In this document: in pieces, positions 25,303 through 33,520 of the stretch
Numbering within the stretch: position 1 is the first letter of the stretch
How the letters are laid out: every line of letters starts with the position of its first letter
Assembly: GCF_000428845.1 (NCBI RefSeq)
Contig: NZ_AUAS01000020.1
Location: 1-54,470 of the forward strand
Length of the DNA stretch: 54,470 nucleotides
Source: Dyadobacter alkalitolerans DSM 23607
GTDB lineage: Bacteria > Bacteroidota > Bacteroidia > Cytophagales > Spirosomataceae
Direction of reading: 5' to 3'
The notes under the pieces: model-generated
The model's database searches: none
What the model saw: the letters and a program-made list of their open reading frames with translations, nothing else
Told to the model about the DNA's origin: nothing
Made by a program: the position numbers and the translations under genes

Positions 25303-25983
25303 TTAGTAAGCATTTGCTCCTGCCAGCGAAAGTGAATGAAGCAGTTCTTCAAAACGCCGGGCGGGCAACTCCATCTCTGCCATAGCAATCAGCGATTGGA
25401 ACAGATAGTCAGGTGCTGAGTGCTTTACACCTTGCAGCCATTCGCGAATTTCGAAATTATTGAGCGACCGGAACATCCACCTTGCTTCAAATTCGAGTAT
25501 GTCCTGTGGTACGCTGGCGATTATTTGCTGCTCAACGTCTATAATTTCTTCATCCCGGTAATTGGTCCATAATATCTCATTCATGACCTGTTCCTCCTTA
25601 TTGAAAAGCGTGAGGTTGAAAGCCAGAACCGTTTCAAATGCCTCCGACACTGCCTTTCCTCTTTTAATCTGATTCTCCTGATTAGCTGCATATTTAAGAT
25701 CGTCGACAGCCAACCGCACACGCTGCGCCAGGAACTTGCTTTCAATATGTTGCTCGCGAAAACGACGGTCGATATCAATGTTATATTTCTCGACTAGTGG
25801 GTGAATGTAACCACCCTCATGCTCGATGTGCAGGTCCAAAAGCGCCAGTGTTTGGGTGAGCTTATCAATGATGTTTTTAGTCGCATCATTATCGACGAAG
25901 TTAGTGTGCTGGATATCCAGTGCGGTTTGATAGGAGATCGCTTTGAGCGCTTTGTGAATGGAATTAAAAATGTTATATCTCAT
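25303..25983 (-). CDS. Hemerythrin-like domain protein
   Basis: A 226-residue, mostly helical protein without signal peptide. Its first 160 residues have the hemerythrin HHE pattern. A His near the N-terminus (SIHKALKAISYQTALD) is followed by LDLHIEHEGGYIHPLVEKY, which supplies the HxxxE-type ligands, and then EQHIESKFLAQRV and FNLTLFNKEEQVMNEILW. Such domains bind a di-iron centre and handle O2, NO or peroxide. The C-terminal 65 residues (EARWMFRSLNNFEIREWLQG) are an extra helical part. It lies between a dihaem cytochrome c and the DUF5602-like lipoprotein on one strand. Confidence 0.72.
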   Translation of the reverse strand: MRYNIFNSIHKALKAISYQTALDIQHTNFVDNDATKNIIDKLTQTLALLDLHIEHEGGYIHPLVEKYNIDIDRRFREQHIESKFLAQRVRLAVDDLKYAANQENQIKRGKAVSEAFETVLAFNLTLFNKEEQVMNEILWTNYRDEEIIDVEQQIIASVPQDILEFEARWMFRSLNNFEIREWLQGVKHSAPDYLFQSLIAMAEMELPARRFEELLHSLSLAGANAY

Positions 25984-26038
25984 GACTGTTTTTGAATTAA
26001 AATTTTAAATGACGCCATTTCCGGATAGGTATCATTAC

Positions 26039-27019
26039 TTATTTTCCAGGGTTACTTTCTGCTCTAATTACATAGTTATCAATTGGTTTTATGGTGCTTA
26101 AATAGGTGAAAATAGCTTCAAGGTCTTTTTCTTTCATACCCGCATACATAGTCCAGGGCATTGGGGTGTTTATATCGCCCGGACTCAACTTTTGCGGCAC
26201 GTAATTACTATCGGCATAGGCCTTAAACCGGCTCACGAACATTTCCTTGGTCCATTTCCCAATGCCTGTTTCCTTGTGTAGCGTAATGTTGGGCGAGCGC
26301 AAAATGCCATTGGGGCTACTGAATTCCATCCCCCCACCGAATTCGGTCCCTGGGATTACGCTGCCCTTATCCGTCTTGCTGTGGCAATCCACGCAGCCAG
26401 TCGCATTGACCAGATATTTGCCATAAGCCACCTGGTCATTCTGGGTTGGAAGCTTGGTGAAGGCGGCCTTATGCGGCATGGTGTTAATGATAAAGTTGAC
26501 GGGAAAATCAGGTTCAGACTTTGGTATGTCCTTTTGAACTGACGGCAGTTCCCGGATATAGGCGATGATCGAGTACACGTCTTCCTTATCCATTTGACCA
26601 AAACGGTGGTAAGCCATCACCGGAAACAGCGCTTTTCCATTCTTATTGACACCGGTCGTGATTGCTTGGAAAATCTCTCCGTCGGTCCAGCTGCCGAGTG
26701 CATAGGGCGTAATGTTGGGCGCAAAAAATTTGCCTGGAAAACCCATTTCCTGAGTAAAGGCCTCGCCGCCAGCGCCAAAGCCGCCGCTTGCCATCGGACC
26801 GGCATACCTTGACCAGTCACGTGTGCTGTGGCAGTCCATACAAACCGCTACATGGTTGGCCAGATACTTTCCGCGTTCAATTCTGGCGGGCGTTTTCTCG
26901 ATCTTAATGTCCGGCGCAGGGCCAGTGTCGGGCAATGCAATTTTCACATAAGCCATGGCCAGGCCAATAAGGATCATTACGCCGGCAAGGATTCTGCCGG
27001 TCATTTTCAGTGCTTTCAC
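26039..27019 (-). CDS. Membrane-anchored dihaem cytochrome c
   Basis: A 326-residue protein with an N-terminal membrane anchor (ILAGVMILIGLAMAYV) and two c-type haem sites, CMDCH at 60-64 and CVDCH at 209-213. Likely distal ligands are in FPVMAYHRFG and TPMPWTMYAGM. It matches the two-domain cytochrome c family that donates electrons to or from periplasmic dehydrogenases. The frame starts at GTG (27019); an ATG five codons later (27004) would also keep the whole anchor. It sits upstream of the hemerythrin-like gene on the same strand, 55 bases apart. Confidence 0.92.
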   Translation of the reverse strand: MKALKMTGRILAGVMILIGLAMAYVKIALPDTGPAPDIKIEKTPARIERGKYLANHVAVCMDCHSTRDWSRYAGPMASGGFGAGGEAFTQEMGFPGKFFAPNITPYALGSWTDGEIFQAITTGVNKNGKALFPVMAYHRFGQMDKEDVYSIIAYIRELPSVQKDIPKSEPDFPVNFIINTMPHKAAFTKLPTQNDQVAYGKYLVNATGCVDCHSKTDKGSVIPGTEFGGGMEFSSPNGILRSPNITLHKETGIGKWTKEMFVSRFKAYADSNYVPQKLSPGDINTPMPWTMYAGMKEKDLEAIFTYLSTIKPIDNYVIRAESNPGK

Positions 27020-27111
27020 TTTTATTTTTTTGTTTTATTTATAGGAATGCCACCCTTGTTGGTATGCTCGTCAACAACAAAAGATTAAAAAATTTTAAAT
27101 AAACCGAACGC

Positions 27112-27897
27112 CTATTTTCCCAGCCAGTGCTTAAAATCAGACACTTTCTCCCTGCTCACAATCACTTCTTTATCATGTTCGGGTTTTAATTTCAGCACAA
27201 GTCGGTGGCCAAAGTAATCACTGATTTGTTCGAGCGAATCCGGTGCTACGAAAAACGATCTGCTGATCCGGTAAAAATCCTGTGGTTTCAGCATTGTTTC
27301 CAGCTCATCCATGGTATAATCAACAACATACCGCTTGTTGCTATACGTCCTGAAAAAATTAAGTTTATCGTCAGAATAGAAATAGGCGATTTCATCTACA
27401 TTGACCGAAACCAGTTTTTGAACACTTTTGACCAAAAACCGTTTCCTGTAGTCTTTTACATTAAGCCGCTCTTGCAATTGTGCTGCCAGGTTCTCAACAT
27501 TGACTACAATCGGATCGCCGCTTTGAGAAGTCTTGGGCTTTTCGATCCAATTGGAAAATTTATTTAATGCAACTTCGAGTTCCTCTTTCTGAACGGGTTT
27601 CAAAAGATAATCCACGCTATTTACCTTGAATGCCTTCAACGCATATTCATCATAGGAAGTTGTAAAAATGACCGTGCTTGTCACTTCTGTCCGGTTAAAT
27701 ATTTCAAAGCTTTGGCCATCGACAAGTTCAATGTCGGCCAGAATAATATCTGGCGCAGGATTCGTTTCCAGCCACGTCACAGAAGATTCCACGCTGTCGG
27801 TAACGCCCACAATTTCGATATCCTTTTTGATACTCAATAGGGAGCGTTTCAATTTGGCCACTGCCAGATCTTCGTCTTCGATGATGAGCACTTTCAT
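27112..27897 (-). CDS. LytTR-type response regulator
   Basis: A 261-residue regulator from the ATG at 27897; an ATG two codons upstream at 27903 is possible. The receiver domain (1-115) has the acidic patch in IIEDEDLAV, the phospho-acceptor Asp in ILADIELVDGQSF and the Lys in DYLLKPVQKEE. The C-terminal LytTR DNA-binding domain (about 155-260) has FLVKSVQKLVSVNVDEIAYF, the segment YVVDYTMDELETML and FYRISRSFFV. It is the cognate partner of the LytS-like kinase 25 bases upstream. The target is probably within the same minus-strand gene run. Confidence 0.95.
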   Translation of the reverse strand: MKVLIIEDEDLAVAKLKRSLLSIKKDIEIVGVTDSVESSVTWLETNPAPDIILADIELVDGQSFEIFNRTEVTSTVIFTTSYDEYALKAFKVNSVDYLLKPVQKEELEVALNKFSNWIEKPKTSQSGDPIVVNVENLAAQLQERLNVKDYRKRFLVKSVQKLVSVNVDEIAYFYSDDKLNFFRTYSNKRYVVDYTMDELETMLKPQDFYRISRSFFVAPDSLEQISDYFGHRLVLKLKPEHDKEVIVSREKVSDFKHWLGK

Positions 27898-27922
27898 ATG
27901 CATTTATTCGGTTAATAGGTTG

Positions 27923-29005
27923 TTAATAAGTTGCCAAGCTGCCCAGTACATCCTGATTTGCTTCCATATCAGCGCGGTCAAGCAGGCTAAGCCGTACACG
28001 AAAAAAATGGTCATCCTTCTCAATCACCAATCCAGGCTGGCTAAGCATTTTATATTTGACCGCAATGTTGGACAGCCCCACTTTATTGGACGAAATGATG
28101 CCTGGTTTTTTTTTCAAATTATTTTCAACGACCAATCGCTGCTGGCTGTCAACCGAAATCGAAATAATAAGCGGCTGCCCTTTTCTTGCCATATTGTGTT
28201 TGACTGCGTTTTCTATCAGCAGCTGCAATGATAGCGAAGGCAAAAGCCGGTCCACAAATGGGGCAATATCAGCAATACGCAGGATTACCGCTTCGCTGTA
28301 CCTGATGTCGAGCAGCGCCATATAGGATTGTATAAACTGCATTTCGTGCCCCAATGTCGAGAGTGCTTCCTGGTTGTTGCGCATCAGATAGCGGTAAACT
28401 TTGCTCAACTCATCAAGAAAGTATTCCGCCTTTTCAGGATCTGTCGTAATCAGCGATGACAGTGCATTTAAATTATTGAACAAAAAATGCGGATTGATCT
28501 GCCGGATCAGGTTTTCGAATTCCTGTTCGTGAAACTGCATTTCGGCTATTTCCTTCACTGCCAGGCTTTCTTTCCATCTCTTGAAAATATAGTCTGTCTC
28601 ACAAAGCGTAATCCCAATTACTGTTACAATGATCCCGATGATCGAGCAGAAGACGAAATGTTCCTGGTTGAAGTTGTAACCGAAAATCTCAAATGCATCA
28701 AAACCATAAAAAACCATCGCCATGTTCACCTTTACCACTACAATGTCCAGCATGATAAGTGATATAATACGTTTCCAGATATCACTTAATGTTGTAAAGT
28801 AGCCCGCCAGGCGCTGGATCATACTGAAATACAGATACCAGAAACAGATCGAAATCACGCCAATAATGAGCGTTGAAACTGCATAAACTTCTAATTCAGC
28901 AAAATACCTTTGCCCGTATAATTGATAACCTGCCGTTGTAATGATGATGGGAAACATCACCAGCAATGTGAGCCATTCAAGAAAGGAAGGTTTATAACCG
29001 GCCAT
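27923..29005 (-). CDS. LytS/YehU-like sensor histidine kinase
   Basis: A 360-residue membrane kinase of the His_kinase (PF06580) type. Four transmembrane helices fill residues 10-140, then a linker helix leads to the phospho-acceptor H173 in INPHFLFNNLNALSSLI, and an HATPase_c-like domain has an intact N box (LLIENAVKHN, N266) and the late GLSNIAVKYKML motif. It signals to the LytTR regulator encoded immediately downstream. A second, degenerate kinase of the same family lies at 29576-30604, with the same TDPEKAEYFLDEL versus EDPEKAETFLDEM region, suggesting duplication. Confidence 0.94.
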   Translation of the reverse strand: MAGYKPSFLEWLTLLVMFPIIITTAGYQLYGQRYFAELEVYAVSTLIIGVISICFWYLYFSMIQRLAGYFTTLSDIWKRIISLIMLDIVVVKVNMAMVFYGFDAFEIFGYNFNQEHFVFCSIIGIIVTVIGITLCETDYIFKRWKESLAVKEIAEMQFHEQEFENLIRQINPHFLFNNLNALSSLITTDPEKAEYFLDELSKVYRYLMRNNQEALSTLGHEMQFIQSYMALLDIRYSEAVILRIADIAPFVDRLLPSLSLQLLIENAVKHNMARKGQPLIISISVDSQQRLVVENNLKKKPGIISSNKVGLSNIAVKYKMLSQPGLVIEKDDHFFRVRLSLLDRADMEANQDVLGSLATY

Positions 29006-29152
29006 CTGCTGTTTTTATGTAATGCTAATTTATCTAAAAGTTGCGTTAATAATAAGCATGCTCAAAGTTGGAATATTCTTGATCGTTTGACAACCTGAAT
29101 CCGATCAAATGGGACAAATGCAGATGGGTTGCCCGAAAGTCCCGATCAAAAG

Positions 29153-29554
29153 TCAGCTTGCCAGGGCAAGTGACGCATCGCTGGGAGCGCATGGCTTGAT
29201 GGACTGTATCATCTCCCAATGATCAATAATTTTATTCTCCCGCATACGTAGGTAACGGTATCCACGGACGACACTTTTCTCATCCTGCTGTGAATCCCTG
29301 CGAGAGGAAAGCAGGCTGAAACGGATTACCACCAGCTCACCTTCGCAGGTCAACTCTTCGATCGACGTGTGGTGCCTAAGCTCTTTTTTTACGGCCTTTA
29401 AATACAGAATGAGCCCAAATCTGTTTTGGCAAAATTTTGGTAGAGAATGGTCGCGGAAGTCAGCATGTAGGTAATTACTCAACTTTTCAAACCTTCCCAT
29501 GTTCCAGATGTCTTCGATAAAACCGACGGCACACTGTTGGTTTAAATTTTCCAT
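29153..29554 (-). CDS. SnoaL-like (NTF2-fold) protein
   Basis: A 133-residue protein with the SnoaL/ester-cyclase-like pattern: an N-terminal helix (AVGFIEDIWNMGRFEKLSNY), the loop LHADFRDHSLP, and the strands VVIRFSLL, RGYRYLRMRENKIIDHWEMI. The NTF2-like cone fold binds small hydrophobic molecules, and some members isomerise or cyclise polyketides. The substrate cannot be told. It lies between two LytS-type kinases on the same strand, 21 bases after the degenerate kinase, so the two are probably cotranscribed. Confidence 0.75.
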   Translation of the reverse strand: MENLNQQCAVGFIEDIWNMGRFEKLSNYLHADFRDHSLPKFCQNRFGLILYLKAVKKELRHHTSIEELTCEGELVVIRFSLLSSRRDSQQDEKSVVRGYRYLRMRENKIIDHWEMIQSIKPCAPSDASLALAS

Positions 29555-29575
29555 GTTCTATTGCTGTAAATGCAT

Positions 29576-30604
29576 TCAATTAAGTGGTATTTCAATGATT
29601 TGGAACTCTGAGTTCCTGATGATCTTAACCGGTTCAAGATCAAGCAATCTGAATTTGTTAATCACATTATCCAGGTTAGTTTCTACCTGCTCTTGCTGAT
29701 TATCGATCTTTAATGCGACAGTATGATGTATTTGCAGCCCGGATCCGGCAGATATCACGCGAATGTTGAGCGGTTTGAGTTTGCTGATCTTATTGCGCCC
29801 CAGGATATGTTCCACCAAAAGCTGCACCGTAAGCGGCGGGATACGCTTTTCCATTGCATCTGCTGTTACCTGAATGTCAAAACTGATGGCAGAACCATAT
29901 CGGACTTTCAGAATATAAAACCATGACCTGATAAATTGAAGTTCAGTTTGTAATGGCACAAAAGCTTCCTTATCACCTTTAAGCAGGTAACGGTACACCT
30001 TACACATTTCATCCAGGAAGGTCTCAGCCTTTTCAGGGTCTTCGGTAATCAGGCTCGATAATGTATTGATGCTGTTGAAAAGAAAATGCGGGTTCACCTG
30101 CGTTTTCAATCCTTCCAGACGGCTTTTGGCATAAGCTGTTTTCAACTGTTCGGTCTCAGTCAGTGTAGCTTTCCATTTTTCAAAATTGGAAACACCTTCA
30201 TGTAAAAAAGTCGATAACAGATTCAAACCCAAGCCCGACACCAATGCCCAAATGTAGTTTGCTGAACCGATTTCAGATACAGCCAAATACATTTGACCAT
30301 AAACCCAGAAAATGAAAGTATTTACCAGCGCAGTGAGCGGAAAAAAGCAGAGCAATGAAATGAAAATCCGCTTCATTGTCTCACCGTCTTTCGGAAATTG
30401 TTTTGACAACACCATGGCAACGAGTGTGTGCAACTGCCAGGCCACCACTTTTATGGCCAGCGTCAGGCAGGTAGCCCCCAAAAGCAAGGGTAAATGGGTG
30501 AAATAAGAATTTAAAAAAATAAAGAAGTTTAGCAGAACTGAATAAGGAGCTAAAATGCCGAGCATCAGCTGATATTCATTAGCAATGTACTTCGGCATTT
30601 TCAT
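29576..30604 (-). CDS. Degenerate LytS-like histidine kinase homologue
   Basis: A 342-residue membrane protein with four N-terminal transmembrane helices and the dimerisation/phospho-acceptor motif QVNPHFLFNSINTLSSLI (H173) of the His_kinase family. The ATP-binding part is eroded. Where the intact paralogue at 27923 has LLIENAVKHN, this protein has LLVEHILGRN, so the Mg-ATP-binding Asn is replaced by His. The later strand that normally carries the G boxes reads LQIHHTVALKI and lacks the Gly-rich lid. It probably cannot phosphorylate itself. No LytTR regulator lies next to it, so it may be a pseudokinase partner or a decaying copy. Confidence 0.82.
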   Translation of the reverse strand: MKMPKYIANEYQLMLGILAPYSVLLNFFIFLNSYFTHLPLLLGATCLTLAIKVVAWQLHTLVAMVLSKQFPKDGETMKRIFISLLCFFPLTALVNTFIFWVYGQMYLAVSEIGSANYIWALVSGLGLNLLSTFLHEGVSNFEKWKATLTETEQLKTAYAKSRLEGLKTQVNPHFLFNSINTLSSLITEDPEKAETFLDEMCKVYRYLLKGDKEAFVPLQTELQFIRSWFYILKVRYGSAISFDIQVTADAMEKRIPPLTVQLLVEHILGRNKISKLKPLNIRVISAGSGLQIHHTVALKIDNQQEQVETNLDNVINKFRLLDLEPVKIIRNSEFQIIEIPLN

Positions 30605-30996
30605 GGTCTCTATTTTTTTACAAAAATAGTATCAAAACAACATTGCTAAAATCGCTTTACGACAGGTTGGGAGAAGAAGCGAATGAATTGGGATTTTATA
30701 GACCGTTTTCGTGCCTACGGCAAAAATGACAGCCACATTAATCATCAAATGTCCCAATTAACTAACTGAATGTCTCATTCTATCGGGATTTGCTGCTTTC
30801 CGATATTTCATAGCTGCATATTTCCAGGCTATTCTGGTAAACGGTTATCCGTCCCGTAAAGCAGAACGAGGATCCAGCGGAAGTCTGGAAACAACTTACA
30901 GTTACAAGGGTTTATAATTTTAAGAACAATTCCAGGTATAACAAGGCCTTCGGTTAATTCAATCCGAAGGCTTTTTACATTTAGATGAAGTACCAC
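30605..30996. other. Intergenic stretch without a recognised gene
   Basis: About 390 bases between two minus-strand genes. Apart from the terminator hairpin at 30946-30976 I see nothing beyond short frames without protein character. The part near 30605-30660 should contain the promoter of the degenerate kinase gene. Confidence 0.45.
30946..30976 (+). terminator. Hairpin with T-run near the end of the lipoprotein gene
   Basis: GCCTTCGG (30946-30953) and CCGAAGGC (30964-30971) form a perfect 8-bp stem followed by TTTTT on the plus strand. It lies 20 bases beyond the stop of the minus-strand gene at 30997. Because the T-run is on the plus strand, the stem may serve either strand. Confidence 0.6.
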
Positions 30997-31494
30997 CTAT
31001 CTTTTATTGAGCTTGACTATAGTCTTGACCAACGAATTTTTGCTGTGATCGGGAAGAAGGTTAAACTTGATCCAGAGCCTGTTATCCGTCTGGAAAACAA
31101 CTTCCCATTCATCGGTCTTCTTGTTTGTAAGGGGATCTCTGATGATAATAGCCTGATCTTTTTTATCAAAGTCCCAGTTGTAGGTGTGAATTTCACCGGG
31201 CTGATCATCCTCACAAAGATCCAGGCCAGCATCTTCCAGCACCTTGCCGTTTTTGGCAAATGTAATCAGGTTATCTTCGTCGCAAGTTTCCAAAAGATCC
31301 ATCAGATCAGTTTCTGCTCGTCCGTCATCATCAATATCCAGGGGCGTTTCAAGGTCCCATGCGTCTATTTCCCACTGCTTGTCACTAAAATTCTCCTTGC
31401 GGGTTGGAAGGCTCAAATCTGCCTCCTCACAAGAAAACACTGCCGGAAATAGCATTGCAATGCACGCGACTTTAATAAAAGAATTGTTTTTCAT
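30997..31494 (-). CDS. Lipocalin-like/DUF lipoprotein
   Basis: A 165-residue protein from the ATG at 31494; the frame extends two codons to a TTG at 31500 that is less likely. It has a lipoprotein signal (IKVACIAMLFPAVFSC). The mature protein is acidic with an aspartate-rich segment DLETPLDIDDDGRAETDL, followed by beta strands (AIIIRDPLTNKKTDEWEVVF and RLWIKFNLL). It resembles small lipocalin-like lipoproteins of Bacteroidota, but I cannot name a family with certainty. It probably sits on the periplasmic or outer face of the envelope. Confidence 0.72.
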   Translation of the reverse strand: MKNNSFIKVACIAMLFPAVFSCEEADLSLPTRKENFSDKQWEIDAWDLETPLDIDDDGRAETDLMDLLETCDEDNLITFAKNGKVLEDAGLDLCEDDQPGEIHTYNWDFDKKDQAIIIRDPLTNKKTDEWEVVFQTDNRLWIKFNLLPDHSKNSLVKTIVKLNKR

Positions 31495-31745
31495 GGCCAA
31501 AAAAGATGTTTAAGTAAAACGAAAAATTGATTGTTATCGAATGACAGGCCAGATCTTCGATAGTCTCGTTTGTTTCAATGGAGGCTGCATAACTAGCTGA
31601 ATTTCTGGTTGTCAATCGTAATTATGCTGCAAAGTTGTGCCCTTGACAGTTGTTTGAAGAAACAGAATCGGACGAAGTGGGACAATCAACGAATTACCTG
31701 GCGGATGTGGCGACAGGAGTTATTGGTTGCTCTTTTTAAAATGAT

Positions 31746-31961
31746 ATGAAAAGACCAAGAGTAAAAATTTGTTGCATCAGCAGCGTTGAGCAATCAATAG
31801 AAATACCTCTATTTCTTGCGGGCGGAATAAATAAAGAGAACGTCAGACATGCCATTGAAGCAGTTCAACCTTTTGGACCAGACTTTTGCAGCAGCGTTCG
31901 TATAGACGGGAAACTGGACCCGGCAAAACTCAAAGATTTCTTTAAGGCGATCGACTTTTAA
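31746..31961 (+). pseudogene. TrpF-like (phosphoribosylanthranilate isomerase) gene with internal deletion
   Basis: The 71-codon frame joins the start and the end of a TrpF-like TIM barrel. Residues 1-16 (MKRPRVKICCISSVEQ) correspond to beta1 with the catalytic Cys of the KICG-type motif. From residue 19 the sequence jumps to beta7-beta8 (IPLFLAGGINKENVRHAIEA, then VQPFGPDFCSSVRIDGKLD). Roughly 140 residues are missing from a usual length near 210. The frame is open but no barrel can form, so I call it a pseudogene. Confidence 0.75.
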
Positions 31962-32167
31962 ATGCGGTTAAGACTAGTAATGCAAGGTTCTTACTATTCC
32001 GGTTGGCTCTACAATTCGGTGTACAGTACTGACATTTCGTGGTCCGATATATGCATTTAAAGATTTTTGCATTTTTTCATGAATCCTCATTTCCCACCTT
32101 TGTGCCATTGGAAAATGTACTTCGCTGCATTTCCAATGTAGTCTTATCAGTAAACATATATTTAGCC

Positions 32168-32686
32168 ATGAATTTAAAGGAAACCCTCACCTGCGCAAGC
32201 CTGCTGGTGGCCCTGCTTGCCTGTCAGAATACGTCAGAATCTACATCCGGGAAAAGTACGCTTAAATTAACCTTTAACGGAAAAACCAAAACCTACAATG
32301 ACGCCAGCATTTCCGAAGGAAAACTTGGATCCATCGAAAGCATTGGGATCACCGCGGGCTCTGACGGGTCTGATTACCTTTCATTAACTGCTTACGGCTC
32401 ACAGGCGGGGATTTATCCTTACAAACAGGACATTAACAACTACACGCAGGTGAGCCAGGTTGAGTACAAGACAGCCGGGACTGTCTTCAATAACTATTTT
32501 GCGCAGATTTGCCCAGACAAATCCGGCTACCGCTCTACGAAAGGAGAGATAAAAATCCTTAAATACGAGGCAGGTAAACATGCTATGGGCACGTTTTCAG
32601 GGGCATTAATTGATACCAATGGCCAGGAGCAATGCAATCCCGACAGCGCTTCGTTCAGCGGGGAATTTGACATTCTAATAGATTAG
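32168..32686 (+). CDS. Small lipoprotein of unknown function
   Basis: A 172-residue protein. The open frame reaches back to 32039 but begins there with a GTG and non-signal-like residues. The ATG at 32168 gives a proper lipoprotein signal (MNLKETLTCASLLVALLAC, Cys19). The mature part is a beta-rich domain of about 150 residues (STLKLTFNGKTKTYNDASIS, GTVFNNYFAQICPDKSGYR, GTFSGALIDTNGQEQ). It resembles the small single-domain lipoproteins that Cytophagales encode in large numbers, with no assigned role. Two Cys (in QICPD and EQCNPD) could form a disulfide. Confidence 0.75.
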   Translation: MNLKETLTCASLLVALLACQNTSESTSGKSTLKLTFNGKTKTYNDASISEGKLGSIESIGITAGSDGSDYLSLTAYGSQAGIYPYKQDINNYTQVSQVEYKTAGTVFNNYFAQICPDKSGYRSTKGEIKILKYEAGKHAMGTFSGALIDTNGQEQCNPDSASFSGEFDILID

Positions 32687-32710
32687 GCAAACACACTTAG
32701 TGAAGAATCA

Positions 32711-32938
32711 ATGTTAACTGAAACCATTCAAAAATCGATAAATAAAAGCGTACTATGCTGGTGGAAAGCACTTTTTAAATTGACGCAAGGGCTTTTTCCA
32801 TTTTCTACCATCATTAGAATCAAGGTTGAATCTGCAAACCAAATTCTTGCTCCCAGATATTTGCCGTGCCCCAAGACCACGGAAGAGACGCGATACAAAA
32901 GCGCTTTAAAAACGTATGGAATGAATCGTGAGCTCTAA
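32711..32938 (+). CDS. Possible small protein, unknown
   Basis: A 75-codon frame (MLTETIQKSINKSVLCWWKA at its start, basic C-terminus ALKTYGMNREL) fits between the preceding lipoprotein and the following barrel gene on the same strand. No signal peptide, transmembrane segment or known motif is seen. It may be a chance frame. Confidence 0.25.
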   Translation: MLTETIQKSINKSVLCWWKALFKLTQGLFPFSTIIRIKVESANQILAPRYLPCPKTTEETRYKSALKTYGMNREL

Positions 32939-32962
32939 TCATTGTTGTAACGAATTAATATC

Positions 32963-33520
32963 ATGAAATACAATATTATATGGCTCGTACTGCTTTGTAC
33001 GTGCTCACAATTCCTCCATGCCCAATCCCTGCGATTGGCCTATTTTGGCGAGACGGTTTCACATTACGGTCTTCGAGCGGCTTATGAAAAGCCTATCGTA
33101 ACGTCAATATCTGCCCGCAATGCAAAACGAATACTTTATGGTTCGCTGGGTGTTGCCGGATACAGACATCCTCAGAATCACATTGGTCTGACCGTATCGC
33201 CGGAGATAGGTTTTCGCCGGATCGGAAAGAAAGGTGCGCTCTATGAATTTTCACTTTCCCCGGCCTACTTTCGATATTTCCTGGAAGGAAGAACCTACGA
33301 AGCCACCACGGACGGTGATTTTGACCGGGTGCGTTTTGCAGGCGGAAATGCATTTATGCCCACTGTATCGCTTGGCCTCGGCCACGATTTATCAGTTCGT
33401 AAAAAAGTGTCGCTTGCATGGTATGTAAAGCTGAATCTGATGCAGCAGCGGCCTTATAACACTTCTAACCTGATGCGCTTCGCCCTTGAAGCCGGAACAT
33501 TAATACCACTCAAAAAATAA
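32963..33520 (+). CDS. Small outer-membrane-barrel-like exported protein
   Basis: A 185-residue protein with a signal peptide (MKYNIIWLVLLCTCSQFLHAQ). The rest is made of alternating amphipathic strands (SLRLAYFGETVSHYGLRAAY, IGLTVSPEIGFRRIGKKGAL, YEFSLSPAYFRYFLEG, VSLAWYVKLNLMQQ) ending in an aromatic-to-hydrophobic strand, as in 8-stranded barrels. I do not recognise a named family. Its stop TAA shares its last A with the start ATG of the alpha/beta hydrolase lipoprotein that follows (TAATG), so the two are translationally coupled. Confidence 0.75.
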   Translation: MKYNIIWLVLLCTCSQFLHAQSLRLAYFGETVSHYGLRAAYEKPIVTSISARNAKRILYGSLGVAGYRHPQNHIGLTVSPEIGFRRIGKKGALYEFSLSPAYFRYFLEGRTYEATTDGDFDRVRFAGGNAFMPTVSLGLGHDLSVRKKVSLAWYVKLNLMQQRPYNTSNLMRFALEAGTLIPLKK

